From positions 1 through 5,141 of the forward strand of contig JANLUX010000049.1 of assembly GCA_031363705.1 (NCBI GenBank): a DNA stretch of 5,141 nucleotides, written 5' to 3'. The DNA is from JANLUX01 sp031363705. Lineage in GTDB: Bacteria > Bacteroidota > Bacteroidia > AKYH767-A > OLB10. The notes under the pieces were generated by a model that saw only the letters and a list, made by a program, of their open reading frames with translations, was not told the origin of the DNA and ran no database searches. This document shows, one piece after another, positions 1 to 5,141 of this stretch. The translations under genes were made by a program, and so were the position numbers. Position 1 is the first letter of the stretch; every line of letters begins with the position of its first letter.

Positions 1-162
1 AGGAAGGCTTTGGCGGTAAGCAGTAGTAACATTAAATCCGGGCAAACCGTTACTTGTCATATTAATAGTTCCACTGTCAAAGTTTTCCATTAAAACTTGT
101 CCTTTACTTTGAGTTGGAAGATTTAATAAGATCCAACTGAGAATTAAGATTAATTTTTTCAT
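1..162 (-). CDS. Secreted protein, N-terminal fragment (partial)
   Basis: This is the first 54 codons of a minus-strand gene that continues past the left edge, with no stop inside the window. The start is the ATG at 162-160, the only candidate there; it opens MKKLILILSWILLNLP, a lysine-rich n-region and hydrophobic core typical of a Sec signal peptide, with cleavage probably near residues 19-22 (SKGQ). The exported part starts VLMENFDSGTINM. An early 'NFDSG' after the signal peptide is common in Bacteroidota surface proteins with a jelly-roll 'choice-of-anchor' or cleaved-adhesin domain, but too little is present to assign a family. It has a TAnnTTTG box 60 bases upstream and diverges from another exported protein, so a cell-surface or extracellular role is likely. 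T9SS export is plausible, but its C-terminal tail would lie outside the window. The reading frame and signal peptide are solid; the function is unknown. Confidence 0.75.
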   Translation of the reverse strand, partial: MKKLILILSWILLNLPTQSKGQVLMENFDSGTINMTSNGLPGFNVTTAYRQSLP

Positions 163-221
163 GATGATCAGCGTGTGAGGAGTAGTAATCTTCAATATTA
201 CAAGAAATCCGGCATAGGCGC

Positions 222-229
222 CAAATGTA
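222..229 (-). promoter_or_regulatory. Bacteroidota -7 box (TACATTTG) for the partial gene
   Basis: On the minus strand this reads TACATTTG, an exact match to the Bacteroidota sigma-factor -7 consensus TAnnTTTG. It lies 60 bases upstream of the ATG at 162, giving an inferred leader of about 50 bases. No convincing -33 TTG element is seen at the expected 19-21 base spacing, so the call rests on the -7 match and on position. Confidence 0.45.
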
Positions 230-272
230 AATTTCGAAGGAACATCTGGAATATCTAAAGTTATTTGCTTTA

Positions 273-280
273 TATGTTTG
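273..280 (+). promoter_or_regulatory. Bacteroidota -7 box (TATGTTTG) for the adhesin gene
   Basis: TATGTTTG matches TAnnTTTG exactly and lies 63 bases upstream of the ATG at 344. It is back-to-back with the minus-strand box at 222-229, with only 43 bases between them, so the two divergent promoters may share regulatory DNA. The leader that would follow is AT-rich, with a CAAA-rich stretch (about 320-337) just before the start and no Shine-Dalgarno sequence, as is usual in this phylum. A -33 TTG at the right spacing is not evident. Confidence 0.45.
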
Positions 281-343
281 AAATAATCAAATAAAAGTTA
301 CTTTTACTCCACCAAATATTCAAAACAAACAAACAAAACCATC

Positions 344-1726
344 ATGAAAAAAAATTTACTTGTACTGTTGTTGTGTATAATTTCTTATGCGCCATCTTTT
401 GCCTCTCACCTGATGGGAGGTCAAATCACTTCACGCAATCTTGGTGGACTTAGTTATGAAGTTACATTAACTGCTTATCGGGATACACTCGGTGTACCAA
501 TGTATCTGACTACAACTTTTCATTATACCGAAGTAGGTGGAACATGGATACAGGATAAAGTTATTAATCTATCTGCTCCTGTAAATTTCGGTAATGGAGT
601 AGAAGAATATACTTATATCGACACTATTACATTTCCTGCTGCAGGAACTTATGATGTATGGTATGAAGACTGCTGCCGAAATGCTGCCATTTTAAACATG
701 ACACCAGGAGGAGAATCATTTCACCTTCACAACACTTTTCTTGCTGATCCTTCTAATTCATCTCCTGTTTTTTTAAATCCTCCAATACCCATAGCACAGG
801 AATTGGTTGCATTTAATTATAACCCTCTTCCTTTTGATGCTGACGGTGATTCAATTGCCTGGACTTTGGATATTCCTCTAAGTTCAAGTGCCACCTATGT
901 AGCAGGATATACTTTACCACCTTCTGATTCTTCAATGCCTTTTACAATAAATTCTGCAACCGGAGAAATTTCATTTCTTCCAAATACACTCGGACATTTT
1001 GAAGTGAGTGTGTTAGTAACAGAATATCGTGCTGGTGTGGCAATTGGTGAAATACGCAGAGATATGCAGATAATTGTTATTCCTTCTATCAATAGTCCTG
1101 TTGTTGTTACCGGCAGCAGTAATACTTTTCCTTATAGCGGAAAACAATTTGATATTCCACAGGGAAGTGCTTTTACTTTAAATATTACAGCTAATGATAA
1201 TGATAATAATCCTGTTGTTATTACAGCACATGGTGAGGCATTTCAACTCGCTTCGAACCCAGCTATATTCAGTGTAACTAATATGTCAGGCAATTCATAC
1301 GGTACTGTTAGCTGGACTCCAGTACTCAGCCAGGCACGTGTTCAACCTTATATTATTGCATTGCGTGTACAGGAAAATTTTGGCGGATATTCTTTTGAGA
1401 GTGATATTACTTATCAATTAAGAGTTGGCTTTTCTGCAACTTCAGTGATGGAGAATATTAAAGGTGATGTAATAGCAAACGTTTATCCTAACCCAAGTAA
1501 TGGCAACTTTGCTGTGAAGATGAATATGGAGCAAGCAGGAATTGTTACCATGCGTGTGCGGAATTTATTAGGCCAGGAAATGGCAAAAATGGATGCTGTT
1601 AAAGTAAATAGTGGTATCAATATTATTGATGTAAATAATCTTCACCTTGAGAATGGCAAATACCTGATCAGTGTGGAGCAGGATAATAAAATCATGTCAG
1701 TTAAAAGTTTTGAAATTGCAAAATAA
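344..1726 (+). CDS. Secreted adhesin-like protein with T9SS type A sorting domain
   Basis: This is a complete 460-residue exported protein. Residues 1-20 form a signal peptide ending SFA, so the mature protein begins SHLMGGQIT, the hallmark start of a large Bacteroidota family of surface proteins. The family's landmarks follow in order: YRD (45-47), the paired cysteines in WYEDCCRNAA (106-115), NSSPVF (138-143), DADGDSIAW (165-173), TGEISFLP (206-213) and a TEYR...RRDMQIIV block (226-245). A second beta-rich, Ig- or cadherin-like segment spans about 250-362. Residues about 380-460 are a type IX secretion type A tail: YPNPSNGNF (381-389), LLGQE (408-412), NGKYLI (437-442) and a basic last residue. 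The protein is therefore expected to cross the outer membrane through the T9SS and to be released or anchored at the surface after tail removal. Adhesion is inferred from the fold and family; the ligand is unknown. The gene is monocistronic, with its own -7 box and terminator. Confidence 0.9.
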   Translation: MKKNLLVLLLCIISYAPSFASHLMGGQITSRNLGGLSYEVTLTAYRDTLGVPMYLTTTFHYTEVGGTWIQDKVINLSAPVNFGNGVEEYTYIDTITFPAAGTYDVWYEDCCRNAAILNMTPGGESFHLHNTFLADPSNSSPVFLNPPIPIAQELVAFNYNPLPFDADGDSIAWTLDIPLSSSATYVAGYTLPPSDSSMPFTINSATGEISFLPNTLGHFEVSVLVTEYRAGVAIGEIRRDMQIIVIPSINSPVVVTGSSNTFPYSGKQFDIPQGSAFTLNITANDNDNNPVVITAHGEAFQLASNPAIFSVTNMSGNSYGTVSWTPVLSQARVQPYIIALRVQENFGGYSFESDITYQLRVGFSATSVMENIKGDVIANVYPNPSNGNFAVKMNMEQAGIVTMRVRNLLGQEMAKMDAVKVNSGINIIDVNNLHLENGKYLISVEQDNKIMSVKSFEIAK

Positions 1727-1758
1727 GTTCACAGAAAATCCAAAACAATTGCGAACTC

Positions 1759-1784
1759 CCCTGGTCATTTGACCAGGGTTTTTT
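1759..1784 (+). terminator. Intrinsic terminator of the adhesin gene
   Basis: A perfect 8-bp stem, CCCTGGTC (1759-1766) with GACCAGGG (1771-1778), encloses ATTT (an extra A-T pair can close it to a 2-base loop). It is followed directly by six T residues (1779-1784). It starts 33 bases after the adhesin stop codon. The convergent VWA gene ends at 1809, so its transcript also runs into this hairpin, but no T tract follows on the minus strand; termination is expected to be efficient only in the plus direction. Confidence 0.92.
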
Positions 1785-1808
1785 GTTTCAGGTTACGAAT
1801 AAAGATTA

Positions 1809-3899
1809 TTAATAAGACCCATTCCTCTTTCTCAAAAACCACTCAATACTCACCAGCAAGAGTATCAACACAAAAACCAAAGGCATACTCACCAAATCTT
1901 TCAATTTTTTATGCTGGAATGAAACAGGCTTCACATCTTCCCTTGCTTCAATTGCTTTTAACAATTGCTCCATTTGATTCGGATAAAAAAGTTGTCCTCC
2001 TGTGCGGTTTGATAATGCATATAACAACTGGTGATCAGCAACCGTATTGCTTGTTTCCAATTGCAACGCACTCACACTGAACTCACCGTTTTGTGCATAA
2101 AACTTATCTCCCAGTTTTGTTTCTGCTCTGAATTTATATTGTCCCACAGGAAACAATCCCGCATTCAAGGTATATGCTTTATCCGTTCTGCTGAAAGTGA
2201 ATGGAAATTGTTTGCCTGATGCATTGGTAATATTCATTCGCACTTCGGGAGTATTTACCAGCTGATCACTTTCATTATACAACTCCGCATCAAACATCAG
2301 CGGTTCATTCTCCCTGAAATTTGTTTTTGCATTCAAACGAAATGGTGAACGGTTTTCTTTTACAGAAAGATATTGAACAATGCGTGAAACCAATTCAGTG
2401 GTGAGGGTTGTGTTTTTATTCGCTTCAAAATCACTCAATCTCCATTTCCAGTAGCCTTCACCGCACAACACACCAATCTTCCGGTTTCCATCCTGCATGA
2501 AATAGAGGAGGGGTTGTTGCGTGTTTACAATTCCAATGCGCTGCGTTAATAAAGTATAAACATTCGTACGCGTCTGGTAAACTCCGAATGGTGACATTAG
2601 CGGAGGATAAGTGGCGATCGCATGTTTCAGTTCATCACTCAAAGTAAACAACGAAAAATCATTGGCAACAACAGCCTGCGCTTCACTTAATTTATTTTGT
2701 GCGTTTTGAATTTCCAATCCTGAACCTGTAGTGTTAAATGAATTAATTTGTGATGATGCACCCAACACAAATAAAGTTGCAATATCACTTTGTTTTAACT
2801 TATCAAGAATTGGCGCAGCAACATTGGTAACAGCAGGTAGTTGATACATCACCACCAGATTGTAATCATTCAAACGTCCGTTAAAATCTTTAACATACTC
2901 CACTTTTAATTCGTAATTCTGACTTGTTTCAATTGCATTTTTAAAAGCAGCAATATCAGGATGTGGCGCGTTGGCAAGCACCAAAACCTTTTGCTTGTTC
3001 TCCACCACTTCAATAAAAATTTCCTGTGCATTGTTAGAGTATGTAGCTTCATCACTCAACCTCGACAAGCGAACAGAATAATGATGTATGCCTTTAATCT
3101 TCGCATCCAGCAACACCGGTACAGAAGTATGAAATTTATTTCCTGCAACATCCACCGTGCGCGTAAACACTACAGCCGAATCCTCAAGTACAGTCAGCGT
3201 AGTTTTTTCTCCCTGACACTGTCGTGCATCAATAACTACTTCAAGAGGAAATGCATTGCCTAAAAACGCAACCCGGTTATGCTTCACAGCAGAGAGCACC
3301 AAATCCTTGTGCACATTAGTATCACCTAATGCTATTGTATAAACAGGAACCTTCAATCCCGGAACACCATACACCGGATTGCTTCCTTCGTTATACAACC
3401 CATCACTTGCCACCACAATGGCTCCCACATTCCGGTTGGCAAACTGCACATTCAGCTCATCATACAGCGCACTGAAATTCGTTTCCTTATCCGTAAAATC
3501 AAAATTCACCTGGTCCTTCACCTTATCACCAAAAGAATAAGTCCGCACCTCGTAATTGCTGCTTAAATCATTGATCAGTTTCTTCAACTCACCTGAATAC
3601 GTTTGGCGAAACGAAGCCGAGTCTTTATTATTAACCACCGAAGCTGAATTATCCTGCGCTACAATAATCACCGGTTTCTCCACCTCACGATTAATGCTGC
3701 GCACCATCGGGCTTAGCAGTAAAAATGAAAGGACAGTAACCAAACCGAAACGGCACACAGCCATCAAACGTTTCTGCCACAGTGCAACTTCCTCAAACTG
3801 GTTTTCCCTGCGATAAAACAGCCACGCGTAAAACGCTCCCAATCCTAAGCAAAACAAACTGAACCACAAAGGCAACTCAGTTATCACAGCAAAATTCAT
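1809..3899 (-). CDS. Membrane-anchored VWA-domain protein with GATase1-like region
   Basis: This 696-residue envelope protein has two N-terminal membrane segments (about 10-29 and 48-66), a von Willebrand factor A domain (about 75-195), a long extracytoplasmic region and one C-terminal membrane segment (about 670-688) followed by basic residues RKR. The VWA domain has a complete metal-binding MIDAS motif: DNSAS (D83, S85, S87), T140 and D166 in ASDG, so divalent-metal-dependent protein binding is expected. Residues about 302-385 (KVLVLANAPHPD...) resemble the class I glutamine amidotransferase-like fold often found in such proteins, but no GxCxG nucleophile is seen, so it is probably non-catalytic. 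GEGYWKWRL (480-488) matches a block I associate with these large VWA proteins. A beta-sandwich-like region follows (about 515-610). It resembles BatA-type proteins in layout but is longer, and no bat, moxR or DUF58 gene is adjacent. The first in-frame ATG gives a sensible membrane start. The partner and pathway are unknown. Confidence 0.85.
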   Translation of the reverse strand: MNFAVITELPLWFSLFCLGLGAFYAWLFYRRENQFEEVALWQKRLMAVCRFGLVTVLSFLLLSPMVRSINREVEKPVIIVAQDNSASVVNNKDSASFRQTYSGELKKLINDLSSNYEVRTYSFGDKVKDQVNFDFTDKETNFSALYDELNVQFANRNVGAIVVASDGLYNEGSNPVYGVPGLKVPVYTIALGDTNVHKDLVLSAVKHNRVAFLGNAFPLEVVIDARQCQGEKTTLTVLEDSAVVFTRTVDVAGNKFHTSVPVLLDAKIKGIHHYSVRLSRLSDEATYSNNAQEIFIEVVENKQKVLVLANAPHPDIAAFKNAIETSQNYELKVEYVKDFNGRLNDYNLVVMYQLPAVTNVAAPILDKLKQSDIATLFVLGASSQINSFNTTGSGLEIQNAQNKLSEAQAVVANDFSLFTLSDELKHAIATYPPLMSPFGVYQTRTNVYTLLTQRIGIVNTQQPLLYFMQDGNRKIGVLCGEGYWKWRLSDFEANKNTTLTTELVSRIVQYLSVKENRSPFRLNAKTNFRENEPLMFDAELYNESDQLVNTPEVRMNITNASGKQFPFTFSRTDKAYTLNAGLFPVGQYKFRAETKLGDKFYAQNGEFSVSALQLETSNTVADHQLLYALSNRTGGQLFYPNQMEQLLKAIEAREDVKPVSFQHKKLKDLVSMPLVFVLILLLVSIEWFLRKRNGSY

Positions 3900-3919
3900 C
3901 TCGTAAATTGTTTGGTCGG

Positions 3920-3927
3920 CAAAGATA
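3920..3927 (-). promoter_or_regulatory. Bacteroidota -7 box (TATCTTTG) for the VWA gene
   Basis: On the minus strand this reads TATCTTTG, an exact TAnnTTTG match, 20 bases upstream of the VWA ATG at 3899, implying a leader of roughly 10-15 bases. The heptamer inverted repeat starts one base beyond it, at 3929, so any -33 region lies inside the repeat, where only GTAAAC-type units are found and no TTG. Promoter activity is inferred. Confidence 0.4.
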
Positions 3928-3928
3928 T

Positions 3929-4005
3929 AGTTTACGGTTTACAGTTTACGGTTTACGGTTGTCGTGCGTCAGCAACTGTAAACTGTAAACCGTAAACTGT
4001 AAACT
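3929..4005. repeat. 77-bp inverted repeat built of GTTTACR heptamers
   Basis: The left arm (3929-3961) and right arm (3973-4005) are each 33 bases and enclose an 11-base loop (3962-3972). Each arm is four tandem copies of a heptamer, GTTTAC plus a purine, ending in GTTG on the loop side. The arms match at 29 of 33 positions. All four mismatches fall on the variable purine of the heptamer: 3936/3998, 3950/3984 and 3957/3977 are G opposite T, and 3943/3991 is A opposite C. The element fills most of the gap between the VWA start and the DUF2283 stop (4010). It carries no ORF and no transposase. From memory, similar GTTTAC-type heptamer strings recur between genes in Bacteroidota genomes; copy number here cannot be judged from one window. 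It may act as a transcript-end hairpin, a miniature mobile repeat or a protein-binding array. Confidence 0.9.
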
Positions 4006-4009
4006 CCTT

Positions 4010-4228
4010 TCAAGAAGCCAACCTCGTTTTTTGCAAAGGAATAGCTGTCATCTCAAGAAAAGAAAGGTCAAGTTTTTTTGAGGCGTTTTGAATATCCACT
4101 CCGGTGATATTACCGTTTTTATCAAAGTCCAGTACAACACCATCCCTGATTTCTTCCGACTCAGCGCTTGGTCTCGAGCTGAAATCAATATAGAGTGAAT
4201 CTGTTTCTGAATAATAATTTATTTTCAT
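4010..4228 (-). CDS. DUF2283 domain-containing small protein
   Basis: The product is a 72-residue protein starting MKINYYSETDSLYIDFSS, the characteristic DUF2283 opening (aromatic, acidic D-x-L-Y-I strand). It continues with DGVVLDFDKNGNITGVDIQNASK, the second conserved block of alternating strands ending in an Asn-Ala-Ser turn. I prefer the ATG at 4228 because family members begin right at M-K-I-x-Y. An in-frame ATG at 4252 would add eight residues (MKTDKTLN) and cannot be excluded. A near-match -7 box on the minus strand (TATCTTTT, 4274-4267) would leave almost no leader for the longer start but about 30 bases for the shorter one. The function of the family is not established; members are often found beside DUF4258 proteins in a toxin-antitoxin-like arrangement. 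No DUF4258 partner is seen here. The gene diverges from a RelE/ParE-type module. Confidence 0.85.
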   Translation of the reverse strand: MKINYYSETDSLYIDFSSRPSAESEEIRDGVVLDFDKNGNITGVDIQNASKKLDLSFLEMTAIPLQKTRLAS

Positions 4229-4280
4229 GTTAAGTGTTTTATCAGTTTTCATTGGAAACCCGGCTGAAAAGATATAAAAA

Positions 4281-4302
4281 TATATTTGTGTCCTATATTT
4301 GT
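4281..4302 (+). promoter_or_regulatory. Tandem TATATTTGT repeats: -7 boxes or operator of the TA operon
   Basis: Two identical 9-base copies of TATATTTGT (4281-4289 and 4294-4302) lie 13 bases apart, ending 14 bases before the antitoxin ATG. Each contains an exact Bacteroidota -7 consensus (TAnnTTTG), so there may be two overlapping promoters. Because toxin-antitoxin operons are commonly autoregulated by binding of the antitoxin or complex to short repeats over the promoter, the pair could equally be an operator. A palindrome, AAATATTT (4306-4313), follows directly. No -33 TTG is found at the usual spacing. The function is inferred from position. Confidence 0.45.
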
Positions 4303-4316
4303 ATTAAATATTTCAC

Positions 4317-4547
4317 ATGAGTACCGCTGAATTAAAAAATTACTTGCATCAACTAATTGTTGAAACCAATGATACTGCCATATTAAAAAAAGTGCAGGAC
4401 TATTTTAAATCGCTCCAAAAAACAAATACTACTGTTACAGCTATTCCCGAATCACATAAAGAGTTGGTAAGAGAAAGAAAAAAAACTGCCCAGGCAAATG
4501 ACTTTGTTAAATGGGATAGTGTTAAAAATAAATTTATTGGCAAATAA
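4317..4547 (+). CDS. Putative antitoxin of a RelE/ParE-type toxin-antitoxin module
   Basis: This 76-residue protein sits directly upstream of a RelE/ParE-like toxin and overlaps it by one base (TAATG), the usual antitoxin-first, translationally coupled order. The opening MSTAELKNYLHQLIVETND followed by ILKKVQDYFKSL resembles the predicted N-terminal helices of Bacteroidota addiction-module proteins that start 'M-x-T-A-E-L-K'. The middle (about 35-47, TNTTVTAIPESHK) is probably a flexible linker. The end (about 48-76, ...NDFVKWDSVKNKFIGK) is a likely toxin-binding helix. I see no clear ribbon-helix-helix or Phd/YefM signature, so DNA binding is not shown by sequence. The protein is basic (14 Lys/Arg against 9 Asp/Glu), which is unusual for the partner of a basic toxin. 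The antitoxin role rests mainly on gene order and length. Confidence 0.7.
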   Translation: MSTAELKNYLHQLIVETNDTAILKKVQDYFKSLQKTNTTVTAIPESHKELVRERKKTAQANDFVKWDSVKNKFIGK

Positions 4548-4852
4548 TGCTTTTTGAAATCGCTCTTGAAAAAAGAGCTTTGCAAGATTTAGAAAAGGGA
4601 GTGGAGTACTACAATGAACAACAAAAAGGTTTAGGAAAACGGTTTAGTAAGGAAGTAAATAATTCTTTTACTGTTTTAACCAAAAATCCATTCTTTCAAA
4701 TCCGGTATGATGATATTCGTTGTTTGCCCGTTAAGAAATTTCCCTACATGATTCACTTTACTGTAAATGAAAAGGAAAACAGCGTTATTGTTTATGCCAT
4801 CATTCACGACTCTTTAGACCCTCAAACCAATTACCCTCGAAAGAAAAATTAA
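4547..4852 (+). CDS. RelE/ParE superfamily type II toxin
   Basis: This 101-residue protein, a normal length for the superfamily, has its landmarks in order: ALQDLEKGVEYYNEQQKGLGKRF (11-33), where the D-L...YY...GLG-x-RF pattern marks the two N-terminal helices; NPFFQIRYDDIRCLPVKKFPYMIHF (47-71), with the conserved IR, V-x-x-FPY strands; and VIVYAIIHDSLDP (80-92), the last strand and HxxxDP-like end. Members act in the cytoplasm, either cleaving mRNA on the ribosome (RelE-like) or poisoning gyrase (ParE-like). The FPY core and absence of an obvious RelE catalytic set favour the ParE-like/uncharacterised Bacteroidota branch, but sequence reading alone cannot decide. Position 90 is Leu where many relatives have Arg or another polar residue. 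The ATG at 4547 overlaps the antitoxin stop, implying coupled translation. No terminator with a T tract is seen downstream. Confidence 0.9.
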   Translation: MLFEIALEKRALQDLEKGVEYYNEQQKGLGKRFSKEVNNSFTVLTKNPFFQIRYDDIRCLPVKKFPYMIHFTVNEKENSVIVYAIIHDSLDPQTNYPRKKN

Positions 4853-5141
4853 ACCAGCATCTGAAACTTTAATTAACCAACCGCGCGTCCGGTCTTTCAG
4901 TCCCGACCCATCGGGATCGCGGCTATCACCAACCTTCCGTGTTTCATTCTCATAGCTGTGGAGTCCATCACGAAATAAAATCATATACAAGTTGTCATTT
5001 AGGAAACTATTTATGAGTTCGCAACATAGCCTCTTACAAAACATTTCATCTATGGTGGAGATATGAAGTAATCCTATTCTCCTTTTGTATGTTTGTTATA
5101 GAATGTAAAAAAGTAAAAAACTTGAATCAACAACTCCTTTC
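4853..5141. other. Right-end intergenic region without a supported gene
   Basis: No convincing coding region is seen in these 289 bases. A minus-strand frame (5044-4814) is open, but it runs antisense into the toxin gene and spans the GC-rich structured block, so it reads as repeat DNA rather than a gene. Near the right edge, TATGTTTG (5088-5095, plus) matches the -7 consensus exactly and could serve a gene starting beyond the window; no ATG-led frame stays open after it within the window. The last 20 bases of a minus-strand gene could also lie here, but nothing supports that. Confidence 0.6.
4881..4922. repeat. GC-rich foldable block, probable dispersed repeat fragment
   Basis: This 42-base GC-rich island stands out against AT-rich flanks. 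TCCCGA (4901-4906) pairs with TCGGGA (4911-4916) around the loop CCCA. An outer CCGCG (4881-4885) can pair with CGCGG (4918-4922), with a 15-base bulge on the left side. There is no T tract, so it is not a standard terminator. Read on the minus strand in one frame it gives DPDGSGLKDRTRGW; from memory that phrase occurs in many short, doubtful Bacteroidota ORFs, which would fit a dispersed intergenic repeat. That recollection was not checked, and the repeat's true edges may reach to about 4860-4980. Confidence 0.45.

Noticed and set aside
895..1092. Minus-strand 65-codon frame
   Set aside because: It is antisense to the conserved middle of the adhesin gene, which has clear family motifs in the plus frame.
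1193..1215. AATGAT/AATAAT run in the adhesin gene as a phase-variable microsatellite
   Set aside because: There are only two to three imperfect units in multiples of three bases, encoding an Asn/Asp stretch (about residues 283-289); a length change would not shift the frame.
1769..2219. Plus-strand frames at 1769-2080 and 2031-2219
   Set aside because: They lie antisense within the well-supported VWA gene, and the first starts inside the terminator hairpin. Their products have no domain-like pattern.
2961..3816. Plus-strand frames at 2961-3263 and 3556-3816
   Set aside because: Both are shadows of the VWA coding frame on the opposite strand, with no independent start context or recognisable motif.
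3929..4005. CRISPR array
   Set aside because: The units are 7 bases long, contiguous without spacers and inverted between arms; no cas gene is present.
3929..4005. Conventional intrinsic terminator for the DUF2283 gene
   Set aside because: No T tract follows the hairpin on the minus strand, and the arm pairing is weaker in that strand, so a standard terminator call is not supported.
4400..4585. Minus-strand 61-codon frame
   Set aside because: It is antisense across the antitoxin/toxin junction, where the plus-strand frames are coupled and recognisable.
4814..5044. Minus-strand 76-codon frame beginning MFCKRLCCELINSF
   Set aside because: It overlaps the 3' end of the toxin gene in antisense, runs through the structured GC-rich block, has an irregular composition and lacks a recognisable domain. 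It is better explained as repeat DNA read as protein.
4002..5141. Ten-base match AACTCCTTTC at 4002-4011 and at the right edge (5132-5141), as possible direct repeats bounding a mobile element
   Set aside because: The match is short and AT/pyrimidine-rich, and one copy overlaps the DUF2283 stop. With the window ending at the other copy, it cannot be told from chance, and no integrase or transposase lies between.

Overview
The window looks like chromosomal DNA from a member of the Bacteroidota, plausibly the Chitinophagales/Sphingobacteriia side. It is AT-rich. Starts are not preceded by clear Shine-Dalgarno sequences, but several carry the Bacteroidota -7 promoter motif TAnnTTTG. It also encodes a secreted protein with a C-terminal type IX secretion (T9SS) sorting domain. 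The lineage is inferred from these traits, not from a marker gene.

Layout. Positions 1-162 (minus) hold the first 54 codons of a secreted protein whose remainder lies off the left edge. It diverges from a complete secreted adhesin-like protein at 344-1726 (plus), which has an N-terminal SHLMGG domain and a T9SS type A tail. The 181-bp gap between them carries a -7-like box for each direction. A strong intrinsic terminator (1759-1784) ends the adhesin gene. Convergent to it is a large membrane-anchored VWA-domain protein (1809-3899, minus) with an intact MIDAS motif and three predicted membrane segments.

Upstream of the VWA gene, the 110-bp gap is mostly a 77-bp inverted repeat (3929-4005) made of heptamers GTTTACR. 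One end abuts the VWA gene's -7 box and the other lies four bases from the stop of a small DUF2283 gene (4010-4228, minus). The DUF2283 gene diverges from a two-gene toxin-antitoxin operon on the plus strand: an antitoxin-like 76-residue protein (4317-4547), then a RelE/ParE-superfamily toxin (4547-4852), overlapping by one base. The last 289 bases have no convincing gene. They include a GC-rich, foldable block (4881-4922) that looks like part of a dispersed repeat.

How the parts fit. The left half is cell-surface and envelope biology (two exported proteins and a VWA membrane protein). The right half is small accessory material (DUF2283, toxin-antitoxin pair, two structured repeats). No clearly new multi-gene system is visible. 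The most unusual signal is the heptameric inverted repeat and its position between a -7 box and a stop codon.
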